Below, one piece after another: positions 8,899-17,868 of a stretch of 64,000 nt of DNA. Origin of the DNA: G965233625 sp965233625 (GTDB lineage Bacteria; Planctomycetota; Planctomycetia; Pirellulales; Pirellulaceae); assembly GCA_965233625.1 (NCBI GenBank), contig OZ247499.1:1612001-1676000 (forward strand). Reading direction: 5' to 3'. Under the pieces are notes generated by a model that saw nothing but the letters and a program-made list of their open reading frames with translations, did not search any database and was not told the origin of the DNA. Position numbers and translations under genes: made by a program. Numbering within the stretch: the first letter of the stretch is position 1; each line of letters begins with the position of its first letter.

Positions 8899-10362
8899 AT
8901 GGTTGTCTCGCAGGCATGTTGTACGCGCGGAATCTTTGCTTGCTATCTTCAACATACTTTCCGCACTGCATTGCGTTGGGGCTGGACCGTGGCGGTGCTA
9001 CTGGCCTTCTTCACAACGCATCATGCGGCGTGGGCGGGCGGTCCGCAGTGCACGATTAAGATTGTCGATAGGCAGAACGGCTGGCCGGTGCCGCTGGTGG
9101 AACTGCGGACAACGCATAATGTGCGGCTGGTTTCGGACAATGCGGGCGTTATTGCTTTTGACCTGCCTGAGTTGATGGATGTTGAAACCTGGTTCACCGT
9201 TACGGGCCACGGTTACACTGTGCCAGCCGACGGGTTCGGTTACCGCGGCGTCCGGCTTACACCTAAAAACGGCGCCACACTAACGATAAAGGTGGACCGG
9301 CAGCTACCCGCAAAACGCTTGGGCAGAATCACTGGCGGCGGGATATTCGGCGAGAGTCAGAAAGTGGGCCTCGCCCAAGACTGGCGGGAGCAAGGCATTC
9401 TCGGTTGCGACAGCGTGCAGAACGCGATTCACAACGGCCGGTTGTTCTGGGCATGGGGTGACACAAACGTGCCACAGTACCCGTTGGGGCTGTTTCACAC
9501 CACTGGCGCCACGACACCGGTTCAGCCCTTGCAGTCTTTCAAGCCGCCTGTCCGCCTGCGTTACGACTATTTCAAAGATGAGAAAGACCGGCCGCGTAGT
9601 ATCGCGCGGATGGAGGGTAGCGGCCCCACCTGGATCAGCGGCTGCGTCAGCCTGCCAGACCGGGAAGGCAAAAACCGGCTGGTTGCCACGTACGTAAAAA
9701 TCAGACCCCCGCTAACGGTGTATCAGACCGGACTATGTGTCTGGGATGAGAGCGAAAAAGCATTTAAGAATCACAAAGTACTGTGGAACCGCGACAAACA
9801 ACGCCCGGATGAGCGGCCGCCACTGTTTCCCGAAGGACACGCCGTTTTCACCACCGGCGACGACGGCGGCCGTAAGGTGCTGTTCGGAGACCCTTTCCCC
9901 CGTTTACAGTGCGACGCGACGTTCGAAGCGTGGAGCGATCCACAGAACTGGCAGCCCCTTAAGCCGCAGAAGCAGGTGCACACCAAAACTGGCGACCAGA
10001 AGATTACGCCGCATCGCGGTTCGATTGCCTGGAACGCGTTCAAGCAGAAATGGGTGGCCGTTTTCACGCAATTCGGCGGAAAGCCATCTTCGCTCGGAGA
10101 AATCTGGTACGCAGAAGCCCCCTCGCCAACCGGCCCGTGGGCGTCCGCAATCAAAGTCGTCACGCACCAGAACTACACTTTCTACAACCCGCACCTGCAC
10201 CCGGAACTGGTCAAAGAAGGCTCGCCCATTCTGCTCTTTGAAGGCACCTACACCAGGCAGTTCGCCGGCACCCCACCTGCCACCCCCAGACACGATTACA
10301 ACCAGGTCCTCTACCGCATCGACCTGAACGAGCCCGTGTTCCAGTCAAATCCCGGCCGCTAG
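8899..10362 (+). CDS. Secreted protein with transthyretin-like domain and predicted beta-propeller
   Basis: A 487-residue protein. A hydrophobic signal-like segment covers residues 28-48. Residues about 50-130 look like a carboxypeptidase-regulatory/transthyretin-type beta-sandwich (TIKIVDRQNGWPVPLVELR). The remainder, with repeated short strands and phrases such as GRLFWAWGDTN, KVLFGDPF and ILLFEGTYT, resembles DUF4185-like five-bladed propellers of the glycosidase type. The start at 8899 has a strong ribosome site (AAGGAG, 6 bases before ATG). A role in polysaccharide binding or cleavage is an inference; no catalytic triad could be assigned. Confidence 0.6.
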   Translation: MVVSQACCTRGIFACYLQHTFRTALRWGWTVAVLLAFFTTHHAAWAGGPQCTIKIVDRQNGWPVPLVELRTTHNVRLVSDNAGVIAFDLPELMDVETWFTVTGHGYTVPADGFGYRGVRLTPKNGATLTIKVDRQLPAKRLGRITGGGIFGESQKVGLAQDWREQGILGCDSVQNAIHNGRLFWAWGDTNVPQYPLGLFHTTGATTPVQPLQSFKPPVRLRYDYFKDEKDRPRSIARMEGSGPTWISGCVSLPDREGKNRLVATYVKIRPPLTVYQTGLCVWDESEKAFKNHKVLWNRDKQRPDERPPLFPEGHAVFTTGDDGGRKVLFGDPFPRLQCDATFEAWSDPQNWQPLKPQKQVHTKTGDQKITPHRGSIAWNAFKQKWVAVFTQFGGKPSSLGEIWYAEAPSPTGPWASAIKVVTHQNYTFYNPHLHPELVKEGSPILLFEGTYTRQFAGTPPATPRHDYNQVLYRIDLNEPVFQSNPGR

Positions 10363-10462
10363 GCAACGCCCTCCGGCGGTGCAGTTAGACGAAGCTCACA
10401 AGGTATGTGGACGAATCCGTCAGTGAAACGCGGAAACGGCGCCCGCGATGCGACAATGAATA

Positions 10463-11434
10463 ATGAACACTGATTCAGAAAAACTCGATCTCTTTGACGC
10501 GGTCCGCATTGTCCAGCTTCCAGATGGCGCGAACAAGATTCCGGCGTACTATTCACAATCGGGTGTCACCGATATCCATGTGGGTGACATTGGTGTGGTC
10601 ATCGGTGAGTGGCCCGGAAACAGATATCGCGTCGAGGCCGTTGATGAGGCGGGAGCCATCCTTTGGCAAGACCACTTCACCCGGCGCCAACTTGACGTTC
10701 TGCCGCCAATCGAAGCAGCTTTTTGTCGCCGCCGGATAAACGAGCATTGGGCGTGGCAACTCGCGCTCACGGATGAACTGCTTGAGCCAGACACGAGAAG
10801 ACAAGCACTAGCATTTGCACGGAAGGTGATGGCTTTCGCAAGACAGAATGTCGATATTCTCGTAGATCGCCTTGCGAAATCAGGCTACGAATTCGCCAAT
10901 CGCAAGCCGGTTACTCCGCCTGAAGAGAATGTGATCGACAATCTTTTGAAACTGGGCGAATGTGGTGTGCACGTACCGGTTGCGCTGCAGGCATGGCTCA
11001 TCGAGGTTGGCGGTGTGGACTTCTGTGGCACACATCCTGACTGGCCACGCACCGGCTATGCTGGAATGCGAGATAACAACTCCACGTTTACCGAACCGTG
11101 GTACACCGCCCCCCTGGTTGTTCAAGTCTCTACCCAATCACTACTGAAAGAACTGAGCGACGACACGCCACAAGAGAACGACTACTATTCAAGCTGTATC
11201 GAGATCGCTCCGGATGATGTGACGAAGGCAAATATTAGCGGCGCCGGTCCAATCTCAATCAGCAGTGCCGCACCACGCTTTGATAATATCCTGGTTGGTC
11301 AGCATGGCAGCTTAACGCTGTTGTCTTACCTACGTCTTGCATTTACCTGGGGCGGTTTTCCCGGGTTTGATTTCATCCCCGATGCTCCAACCGGCATGCT
11401 ACAAGATTTGGCCCGCGGCTTAACCCGGCTCTAA
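10463..11434 (+). CDS. Protein with DUF4926-like N-terminal domain
   Basis: A 323-residue cytoplasmic protein. Residues about 8-80 have the short SH3-like pattern of DUF4926 (LFDAVRIVQLP ... VGDIGVVIGEW ... WQDHFTRRQLDVL). A helical linker follows, then a C-terminal region (about 160-320) that contains phrases such as VPVALQAWLIEVGGVDFCG and is recognisable only as a SMI1/immunity-like or uncharacterised domain. DUF4926 is often found near toxin-immunity genes, but no toxin adjoins here. The start at 10463 is in a weak ribosome-site context; function unknown. Confidence 0.55.
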   Translation: MNTDSEKLDLFDAVRIVQLPDGANKIPAYYSQSGVTDIHVGDIGVVIGEWPGNRYRVEAVDEAGAILWQDHFTRRQLDVLPPIEAAFCRRRINEHWAWQLALTDELLEPDTRRQALAFARKVMAFARQNVDILVDRLAKSGYEFANRKPVTPPEENVIDNLLKLGECGVHVPVALQAWLIEVGGVDFCGTHPDWPRTGYAGMRDNNSTFTEPWYTAPLVVQVSTQSLLKELSDDTPQENDYYSSCIEIAPDDVTKANISGAGPISISSAAPRFDNILVGQHGSLTLLSYLRLAFTWGGFPGFDFIPDAPTGMLQDLARGLTRL

Positions 11435-11513
11435 CGTGCACTTCAGATAGCTGGTTGATCCAAGGCGAACGATGCGCGTTGTGCGAGTGGACCGGCAATT
11501 CAGCCGCAAGAAA

Positions 11514-11540
11514 CAAAAAAAGCCCAGGTAAACCGGGCTG
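11514..11540 (-). terminator. Rho-independent terminator of tRNA-Glu
   Basis: Read on the minus strand, the stem AGCCCGG pairs with CCTGGGCT (one G-T contact) around a short loop and is followed by a run of seven T. It begins 4 bases after the end of the tRNA. Confidence 0.8.
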
Positions 11541-11544
11541 TTAG

Positions 11545-11617
11545 CACCCCCTAGGGGAGTCGAACCCCTGTTTTCGGACTGAGAATCCGACGTCCTGGGC
11601 CACTAGACGAAGGGGGC
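11545..11617 (-). tRNA. tRNA-Glu, anticodon CTC
   Basis: A 73-nt tRNA on the minus strand. The acceptor stem GCCCCCT pairs with AGGGGGT, the anticodon arm TCGGA-TTCTCAG-TCCGA gives the anticodon CTC (codon GAG), and the T arm has the GGTTCGACTCC core. The discriminator is G and CCA is not encoded. Promoter and terminator are both visible next to it, so it is a single-gene transcription unit. Confidence 0.95.
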
Positions 11618-11629
11618 GTGCAAAGAGGT

Positions 11630-11657
11630 AGTTTAGAGGGTGGCGGCTGGGTGTCAA
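11630..11657 (-). promoter_or_regulatory. Sigma-70-type promoter of tRNA-Glu
   Basis: On the minus strand a consensus -35 box TTGACA (11652-11657) is separated by 16 bp from a -10 box TAAACT (11630-11635). The predicted start of transcription is about 6 bases before the mature tRNA 5' end at 11617. This is the clearest promoter in the window. Confidence 0.75.
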
Positions 11658-11896
11658 CGGGCCGGTGATTGCGTCCTCTGGGGTTTAGGATGCAAGAACT
11701 GGCCGGCAGGTTCGGGTTTCAGCCGGTACGCGCTGGTAGGTCTTCGGTTTTAATCAAGGCGGAGACCATTGGCAGATCGCGCAAATTACGCATCAGTTCA
11801 AATCTGCCACTGATCGGCCTGTTCGCTGTTTTGGCGAATTCGACACGGGACCATTCTATGGTGTTCGCTTAAGCACCACGGGGCTGCTGAGCAGTG
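11658..11896. other. Gene-poor spacer between tRNA-Glu and the SASA esterase
   Basis: About 240 bp without a supported gene. A 67-codon frame (11669-11872) has no ribosome site and no recognisable content and was not called. Nothing else was identified. Confidence 0.5.
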
Positions 11897-14107
11897 TCAC
11901 TTCAAACTTGTGCCGCCACCGGTCACAGATTCATAAGTCGGCCCGACGCGGATTTCATCGAACTGGCCCTCGCCCTGGAGGACAAGTAGGCTCAGCTTTG
12001 ATTGATCAATGTTGAACGGCGCTGAAGCCCGGCCATGCTTTTCCGGCTGTTTGAGGTCGTGTCCGGGCGTGTAGGGAACGAAGCTATCGATCTTGCCGTC
12101 TTTACCCCAGACGATCTTGCCCACGACCAGAGTGGGGGTTGCGCTCCGGGCGGACGTAATGCGGACCGGTTTCAACGTCCCACCGACGAGTACGGCCGTG
12201 CGATACTCGCCTGTGCTGGTCTGAAAACCCACCCCCTCCTTAAGGTCTGCGGTGCAGAGCAAGACCGTGCCTCCACCCTGACGATGTTCGATTTCCTTCG
12301 TGATATTGAACACATAGCTGATCCAAAGCGTTGCACCGTCTTGCAGCAGACCAACCGCCTTCAGTTTGTTATCCAAAGCAATGGCGCAACCCGGACTCCA
12401 TCGATGGCTGCTGCCGCGATTTCCTGTCTCAGGTAGAGGACCATAGCTCAATCCACCCCCGAGGGCCGCGGGAGCGCGCTCAAATTTTGCATCGCCCAGG
12501 TAGTAGTATTCGCCCTGTGTGCCGGCTGCGCCACTTTTGCCGAGAAGACTCTGAGGCTCATTCGCATCGGAAGGATAGTCGAATGGTTCGTAGACCAGCG
12601 CGCTTCCTGGGTCGGCAGGACCCAGGTTGACGGTCAACGTCGCCGGCGTCGTTTTACCAGTGGTCGGCTCGATGACGTAACGGACCATGCCCTTCGGTGG
12701 CGCCTGTTTGTCAAGGTAACTACGGATCCCGCCGGCAATGTCGCTCGCGATTACCTTGTCATCGCGGAGTATCTGAAAGCCGTCGTATCTGCCTCTGGCC
12801 TCCCAATGGAGCATCACACCTTCCGTGCTGCGATATGCCCTGATTTCAGAAACAGAGGTGTCGCAAGCGGCAGCCAACGTCCGCCTGCCAGACGTGGGCA
12901 TGTTCAATACAAGCTCGTAACTGTGCCTGCCGGGCAACGCAGTCGTGTCAACGAAGGTAGTCTGGCTGGTGGCGAGACTAGCCTCGATCTTTTTACCGTC
13001 TCGCAGCAGTGTGACGCTGCTGGGCGTTTCGGTTCCTAGCTGCCAGGTCAGCCGCACACCTTTAGATGTACCAACCGCTGCCAGCCGGGAAGGCAGGGTC
13101 GGCCTAGAGAGTTTTTGCATCTCCGCAGCCATGGCCCGGCCGATGTTCAGATAGCTCCGCGCATGATTGTTCCAGTGATACCCCACCTTGTTGGGAGATT
13201 TTTCCGTGTAGAACTTGAACTCCATCTTTTGGGGACCGTACAGCTTCTCCGTGTTGACCACAGATACGTTTCCGGCAAATTGCGGGTGCTTGTCCGCATT
13301 GCCCATGGCGAGCTGCCCTTGTTTGACCAGGGAGTCGCCACCGATCATTCCGCTGGTCGCGATCACGACAGGAAGTCCGGGGACGCCGAGTCCGTGTTTG
13401 ACACTGCGGATGTCCCTGATAAAGGCGGCAAGATTTTCTTCGTACTTTTCATCGAATCCGCCGTATTGATCGTTCCATCCCTGGTGGTAGCAAAGGCCGG
13501 CGAGCTCAAACCCCTGATCCTCGTAATCCGGGACAAACTTCTCAATGTTCTCCGTCACCTCATCTACAAGCTGAAGAATCCTCTGATAGAAATAGCCGGG
13601 GTCGTCAGGTTCGACTGGTGGAGGGAAATTGCCGACGCTGGGCGGCAAAAAGTTATGCCCCAGACTCTTGCCTCCCCAGGCCGCCTTGATGAGGAGGACG
13701 TGGGCTCTGGTGGCGTCTCCCATCACATGCCCAAAACCAAGTTCCGGACCGATCTGACCAGAAGAGCTTCCATATCCTGGCTTTAATGCGCCATACCTGA
13801 GCTCTCTGAAGGGGTGCAGATCGTAGTGAATCCACACATCGGATCGTTCTCTCCACTGACCATCCTTGTTGACGAGAAACTGAAACTGCCTTTGTGGGTC
13901 GTTCTTTACCATCGACCGCAACGAGTTGCCTCCATCGCCCTCAACTGCTCCCTTGCCCTGCATATTGGACTGCCCAACCAATAGGTAGATACGAACAGGT
14001 GGTTCCTTCGTTTCCGCTTCGCGGGCGAACAAGGTGACCGAGATTGCGAGCGTCACTAGAGCCAAGACGCGCATGGAGGTGAGGTGATGCCTCGTGTTCA
14101 TTGCCAT
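11897..14107 (-). CDS. Secreted SASA-type carbohydrate esterase (sialate O-acetylesterase-like)
   Basis: A 736-residue protein with a signal peptide (about residues 12-30). Residues about 38-340 form the SASA/DUF303 SGNH-like esterase: LVGQSNMQGKG carries the Ser nucleophile and HQGWND holds a conserved His/Asn/Asp cluster. A fibronectin-like region follows (about 355-505), then a C-terminal beta-sandwich (about 515-725) like planctomycete LamG-type modules. The enzyme probably removes acetyl groups from polysaccharides outside the cytoplasm. The first ATG (14107) is used; an ATG two codons later is equally possible. The gene is followed by the tRNA-Glu unit and preceded by a transposase fragment. 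Confidence 0.85.
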   Translation of the reverse strand: MAMNTRHHLTSMRVLALVTLAISVTLFAREAETKEPPVRIYLLVGQSNMQGKGAVEGDGGNSLRSMVKNDPQRQFQFLVNKDGQWRERSDVWIHYDLHPFRELRYGALKPGYGSSSGQIGPELGFGHVMGDATRAHVLLIKAAWGGKSLGHNFLPPSVGNFPPPVEPDDPGYFYQRILQLVDEVTENIEKFVPDYEDQGFELAGLCYHQGWNDQYGGFDEKYEENLAAFIRDIRSVKHGLGVPGLPVVIATSGMIGGDSLVKQGQLAMGNADKHPQFAGNVSVVNTEKLYGPQKMEFKFYTEKSPNKVGYHWNNHARSYLNIGRAMAAEMQKLSRPTLPSRLAAVGTSKGVRLTWQLGTETPSSVTLLRDGKKIEASLATSQTTFVDTTALPGRHSYELVLNMPTSGRRTLAAACDTSVSEIRAYRSTEGVMLHWEARGRYDGFQILRDDKVIASDIAGGIRSYLDKQAPPKGMVRYVIEPTTGKTTPATLTVNLGPADPGSALVYEPFDYPSDANEPQSLLGKSGAAGTQGEYYYLGDAKFERAPAALGGGLSYGPLPETGNRGSSHRWSPGCAIALDNKLKAVGLLQDGATLWISYVFNITKEIEHRQGGGTVLLCTADLKEGVGFQTSTGEYRTAVLVGGTLKPVRITSARSATPTLVVGKIVWGKDGKIDSFVPYTPGHDLKQPEKHGRASAPFNIDQSKLSLLVLQGEGQFDEIRVGPTYESVTGGGTSLK

Positions 14108-14169
14108 TGCCTTTGCGGGATGGTCGTGAAGATGCTTCTGCGTATTTCCCGTGGTTCGAGATACTCACT

Positions 14170-14397
14170 CTATTCTATCACGCGCAATGCGAGAGCCATG
14201 CGGCGACATCGCCCCGTAATGGCTGCTGCCGCTGTCGGCGGCAGGTTCCGCCAGGGGATACCCGTATGAAGATTTCAGGGAACGCCATTGAGCACCTTGC
14301 GATGGTCCGCCCACATCCGGCCAGGACGTTTTTTGCGGGAAGGCAGTAAAGAACGGATTGCGTTCCACTCCCCATCCGTGAGATCATGACGCGAAAC
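14170..14397 (-). pseudogene. Remnant of IS5-family transposase (N-terminal part)
   Basis: The minus-strand translation from 14397 reads RHDLTDGEWNAIRSLLP, then DHRKVLNG, the N-terminal (DUF4096) signature of IS5-family transposases. A TGA at 14275-14277 stands where Trp is expected. The same frame then continues as HTGIPWRNLPP, the next conserved block, before meaningless sequence and a TAG at 14170. No catalytic DDE domain and no terminal inverted repeats were seen. It is a short dead fragment in the space between the esterase gene and speA, evidence of a past insertion. Confidence 0.8.
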
Positions 14398-14483
14398 GTG
14401 GTTTCCGTGACTGGCTAGACTAAAGTCTGGAATTTTACCAGTAATTCCGGGCGACAATTCCGGGCGGCTGCGTTTAACTACTT

Positions 14484-16445
14484 ATGCTACTTGGCACACC
14501 AACTAGAGAACCGATAGTGACAACAACGAGTGGCCACTGGACCGCTGCCGATGGCGCCAGTCTGTACGAAATTCAGCGCTGGGGTAATGGCTATTTTTCC
14601 GTCTGCGAAGACGGCCACGTGCAAATCCAGCCCGACAAAACATCAACGGGCGCTGATCTTTATGCGTTAACAGAAAAACTTCGCTCCCAAGGCGTTTCTA
14701 CGCCCATCCTGTACCGCTTCAGCGGTATTTTGCAGCACCGCCTTGGCGAAATTAATGAGTCGTTTCAGCAGGCGATGCAAGAGTACGGTTACACCGGCGG
14801 CTACACGTGCGTCTACCCCGTGAAGGTAAATCCGCAACGCCAAGTCGTGGAAGAAATGCTGCGTTATGGCCGCGTGCACCGGGCCGGGATGGAGGCGGGC
14901 AGCAAGCCTGAGTTGCTCGCCGTGCTGGCAAGTGTCGACCGCAACACACCCGTGATCTGCAACGGCTTCAAGGACCCGCAATTCATCCAGACGGCGTTGC
15001 TTGCGCAGAAAATGGGCATGGATGTCACGCCCGTGATCGAGAAATTCACAGAGTTAAAGCTCATCATCGACCAGGCCAAAGCGCTCAACCTGCGGCCACG
15101 GTTTGGCGTGCGGGTAAAGCTTGCGGCCCGCGGCGCCGGCAAGTGGCAGGCGTCGGGCGGCTATCAGTCGAAATTCGGCCTGACCACCAACGAACTGATG
15201 AAGCTGCTGAAGCAACTGCGTGAAGCGGGCATGGAAGACTGTTTTCAGCTGCTCCACTTTCATCTCGGCAGCCAGATCACCAACATCCGTAACGTGAAGA
15301 AAGCGTTGATCGAAGCGTCGCGCATTTATGTAGACCTGGTGCGGCGCGGCGCGGGATTGAAACGGCTGGATGTTGGCGGCGGTCTGGGTGTGGACTACGA
15401 CGGTTCGCAGACCAGTGATGATTCCAGCGTCAACTATACCCTGGGTGAATACGCCCGCGACGTCATCTACCACATTCAATCCATCTGCGACGAGGCCGGC
15501 GTTGCCCATCCGCACGTGATGTCAGAATGCGGCCGGGCGCTGGCGGCTTATCATAGCGTCCTGGTCTTCGACGTCTTAGGTACTTCAGGACCAGACACCT
15601 ACGCTGATTCCGATGACGTAACACCGGACGGGCCGGGCCCGTTGATGGAATTAAACGAAGTCTGGGAGAGCTTGAATCCACAGAATCTCCGCGAGTCCTT
15701 TCACGATGCGGCCCAACTGCTGGAAACCGCGTTGATGCTGTTTAGCACGGGGCACCTACCCATCGATCAACGCGCCGCCGCGGAACGGATTTACTGGAAA
15801 ATCTGTGAACGGATCCGCAATCTTTGCGAAGAACTCGAAGAAGTGCCGCGTGAGCTGCAGGGACTCAGCCGGTTGCTGGCCGACACGTACTACTGCAACT
15901 TCTCTGTGTTTCAGTCGTTGCCCGATAGTTGGGCGATTCACCAGTTGTTTCCGGTAACGCCGATTCACCGCCTGAATGAACGGCCGCAGCGACACGCGAT
16001 TCTGGGCGATATCACCTGCGATTCCGATGGCAAGATTGATCGCTTCATCGGCCGCCGCGATGCCGCCCGCACGCTGAAGCTGCATACGCCCGACGGAGCG
16101 CCCTATCTGCTGGGGGCGTTTCTTGTCGGCGCCTACCAGGAAATTCTCGGTGACTTGCACAATTTATTCGGCGACACCAACACGGTCCATGTGCGTTTGG
16201 ACGAACAGGGCAAAGTAAATATCCAGAAGATCGTGCCGGGCGAAACGGTGGCCGAGGTGCTGGAATACGTGCAGTTTGACAGTCAGAACCTGCTGGGCCG
16301 CATGACGGTTGCGGTGGAAAGTAGTGTGGAGGCGGGCCGTCTGACGGAGCAGGAAGGTGACGACCTGCTGCGCAATTTCCAGCAGGGGCTGCACGGCTAT
16401 ACCTATCTGGAATCAACGGGTGCGGGTGCGGCCGACGAGTCTTAG
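14484..16445 (+). CDS. speA: Biosynthetic arginine decarboxylase
   Basis: A 653-residue SpeA, similar to the E. coli enzyme from end to end. It converts arginine to agmatine for polyamine synthesis, using pyridoxal phosphate bound to Lys114 in YPVKVNPQ. Other matching blocks are GSGKWQ-like GAGKWQASGG, LLHFHLGSQ, DVGGGLGVDYDG, ECGRAL (catalytic loop region), FQSLPDSWAI, ITCDSDGKID and GAYQEILGDLHNLFGD. The start is uncertain: ATG 14484 is used, but an in-frame GTG at 14517 would also fit; both have weak ribosome sites. Agmatine-processing genes are not in the window. Confidence 0.96.
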   Translation: MLLGTPTREPIVTTTSGHWTAADGASLYEIQRWGNGYFSVCEDGHVQIQPDKTSTGADLYALTEKLRSQGVSTPILYRFSGILQHRLGEINESFQQAMQEYGYTGGYTCVYPVKVNPQRQVVEEMLRYGRVHRAGMEAGSKPELLAVLASVDRNTPVICNGFKDPQFIQTALLAQKMGMDVTPVIEKFTELKLIIDQAKALNLRPRFGVRVKLAARGAGKWQASGGYQSKFGLTTNELMKLLKQLREAGMEDCFQLLHFHLGSQITNIRNVKKALIEASRIYVDLVRRGAGLKRLDVGGGLGVDYDGSQTSDDSSVNYTLGEYARDVIYHIQSICDEAGVAHPHVMSECGRALAAYHSVLVFDVLGTSGPDTYADSDDVTPDGPGPLMELNEVWESLNPQNLRESFHDAAQLLETALMLFSTGHLPIDQRAAAERIYWKICERIRNLCEELEEVPRELQGLSRLLADTYYCNFSVFQSLPDSWAIHQLFPVTPIHRLNERPQRHAILGDITCDSDGKIDRFIGRRDAARTLKLHTPDGAPYLLGAFLVGAYQEILGDLHNLFGDTNTVHVRLDEQGKVNIQKIVPGETVAEVLEYVQFDSQNLLGRMTVAVESSVEAGRLTEQEGDDLLRNFQQGLHGYTYLESTGAGAADES

Positions 16446-16467
16446 TGAAAGTGGAAGCTGGATTGCG

Positions 16468-17844
16468 ATGCGTTTGAAAAAGGTGGGGATTGTTGGCGGC
16501 GGGCCGGGCGGCCTGATGGCGGCGTACTTTCTGGAACGGATGGCCGATGCGCCGGTCGAGATCACTCTGTTTGAAGCCTCGTCGCGATTGGGCGGCAAGA
16601 TCATCACACCAAGCTTCGACTCGGCGCCGGTTCGTTACGAAGCGGGCGCCGCCGAGTTTTACGACTACGACCACTTTGACTACGACCCGCTGAAAGAACT
16701 CATCGCCGGGCTGGGGCTGTCGATCAGCGTGATGGGCGGATCGGCCGTGATCATGGATGACCAGATCATCTCGAATCTGGAAGACGTGGAGCAGTTCCTG
16801 GGCGCCGCCGCCCGGCAGGAGATTGAAGCTTTCGACCGCCGTGCACGCGACCTGATGATACCGGCGGAGTTCTATCACTCGGATCATCCCGAGGGCTACC
16901 GCTATAACCTGACGCCGGATGATACTTCCTTTGACCCGTTGATCGAGGCAATGGCGGACCCCGCCGCACGCCGGTTTATGCGCACCGTCATGCATTCCGA
17001 CCTTGCCACAGAACCGCGTCATACCAATGTCGCGTACGGCTTACAGAATTACCTGATGAACGACGAAGCCTATATGCGGCTATATGGCATCGTCGGCGGT
17101 AACGAGCAACTGCCGCAGCAACTGGCCGCCCGGATCAACGCGGAAATTCTGCTGGAACATACGGTCCAGCGCATCGGTAAGCACGGCGAAAGATACCAAA
17201 TCGACTCCCAGATAGACGGCGTGCAACGGCAGGACGAATTTGATTTCGTCATCGTCGCACTGCCGCCGAATCATGTGCCCAGCCTCGCGTTTGAAGGCGC
17301 CGGGCTTGCCGATGCGGTGCAGCGTCACCAGGGGCATTACAATCATCCGGCGCATTATCTGCGGATCACCCTTCTGTTCACCCACCGTTTCTGGCAGCAA
17401 AAGCTGACGGACTCGTTCTGGATGCTGGATCATTTTGGCGGCTGTTGCCTGTACGACGAATCTTCCCGCCAGCCAGACGTTCCGCACGGCATTCTGGGCT
17501 GGCTCCTGGGAGGCGACCCCGCACTGGAGATGTGCGAGTGGGACGATCAGAAATTGATCGATGCGGCATTGGACTCGCTGCCCAGCTTCCTGCCAGATGG
17601 CCGGCAGTGCTTCCTGGAGGGGAAGGTGCACCGCTGGCAGGCATCCGTCAATGCACAGCCCGGCGGCGATGTGATGCACAGTCACGACAAACGTCATGTG
17701 CCCGAACCAGCGGACCACCCGGAACTGTTTTTCGTGGGCGACTATCTCTACGACACAACGCTCAACGGCGTGCTGGACTCGGCGCATTATGTCGCTTCCT
17801 GGATTGCCGCCCAGCTTTCGCCCGAAGCGCACCGCGAAGTTTAA
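16468..17844 (+). CDS. FAD-dependent amine oxidase / protoporphyrinogen oxidase-like protein
   Basis: A 458-residue flavoprotein. The N-terminal dinucleotide-binding motif GIVGGGPGGLMAA is followed by the FEASSRLGGKI block typical of flavin-containing amine oxidases, and the C-terminal FVGDYLYDTTLNGVLDSA is the second FAD contact. The substrate is unknown. The ATG at 16468 is chosen because it starts directly before the FAD motif; the longer open frame would overlap speA. It lies 22 bp after speA, which suggests cotranscription and allows a role in amine or polyamine metabolism, though that is inference only. Confidence 0.82.
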   Translation: MRLKKVGIVGGGPGGLMAAYFLERMADAPVEITLFEASSRLGGKIITPSFDSAPVRYEAGAAEFYDYDHFDYDPLKELIAGLGLSISVMGGSAVIMDDQIISNLEDVEQFLGAAARQEIEAFDRRARDLMIPAEFYHSDHPEGYRYNLTPDDTSFDPLIEAMADPAARRFMRTVMHSDLATEPRHTNVAYGLQNYLMNDEAYMRLYGIVGGNEQLPQQLAARINAEILLEHTVQRIGKHGERYQIDSQIDGVQRQDEFDFVIVALPPNHVPSLAFEGAGLADAVQRHQGHYNHPAHYLRITLLFTHRFWQQKLTDSFWMLDHFGGCCLYDESSRQPDVPHGILGWLLGGDPALEMCEWDDQKLIDAALDSLPSFLPDGRQCFLEGKVHRWQASVNAQPGGDVMHSHDKRHVPEPADHPELFFVGDYLYDTTLNGVLDSAHYVASWIAAQLSPEAHREV

Positions 17845-17868
17845 CCCTGCAACCTCGATTGGACTCTC

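Noticed and set aside
11669..11872. 67-codon frame after the tRNA region
   Set aside because: No ribosome site and no recognisable content; it probably occurs by chance.
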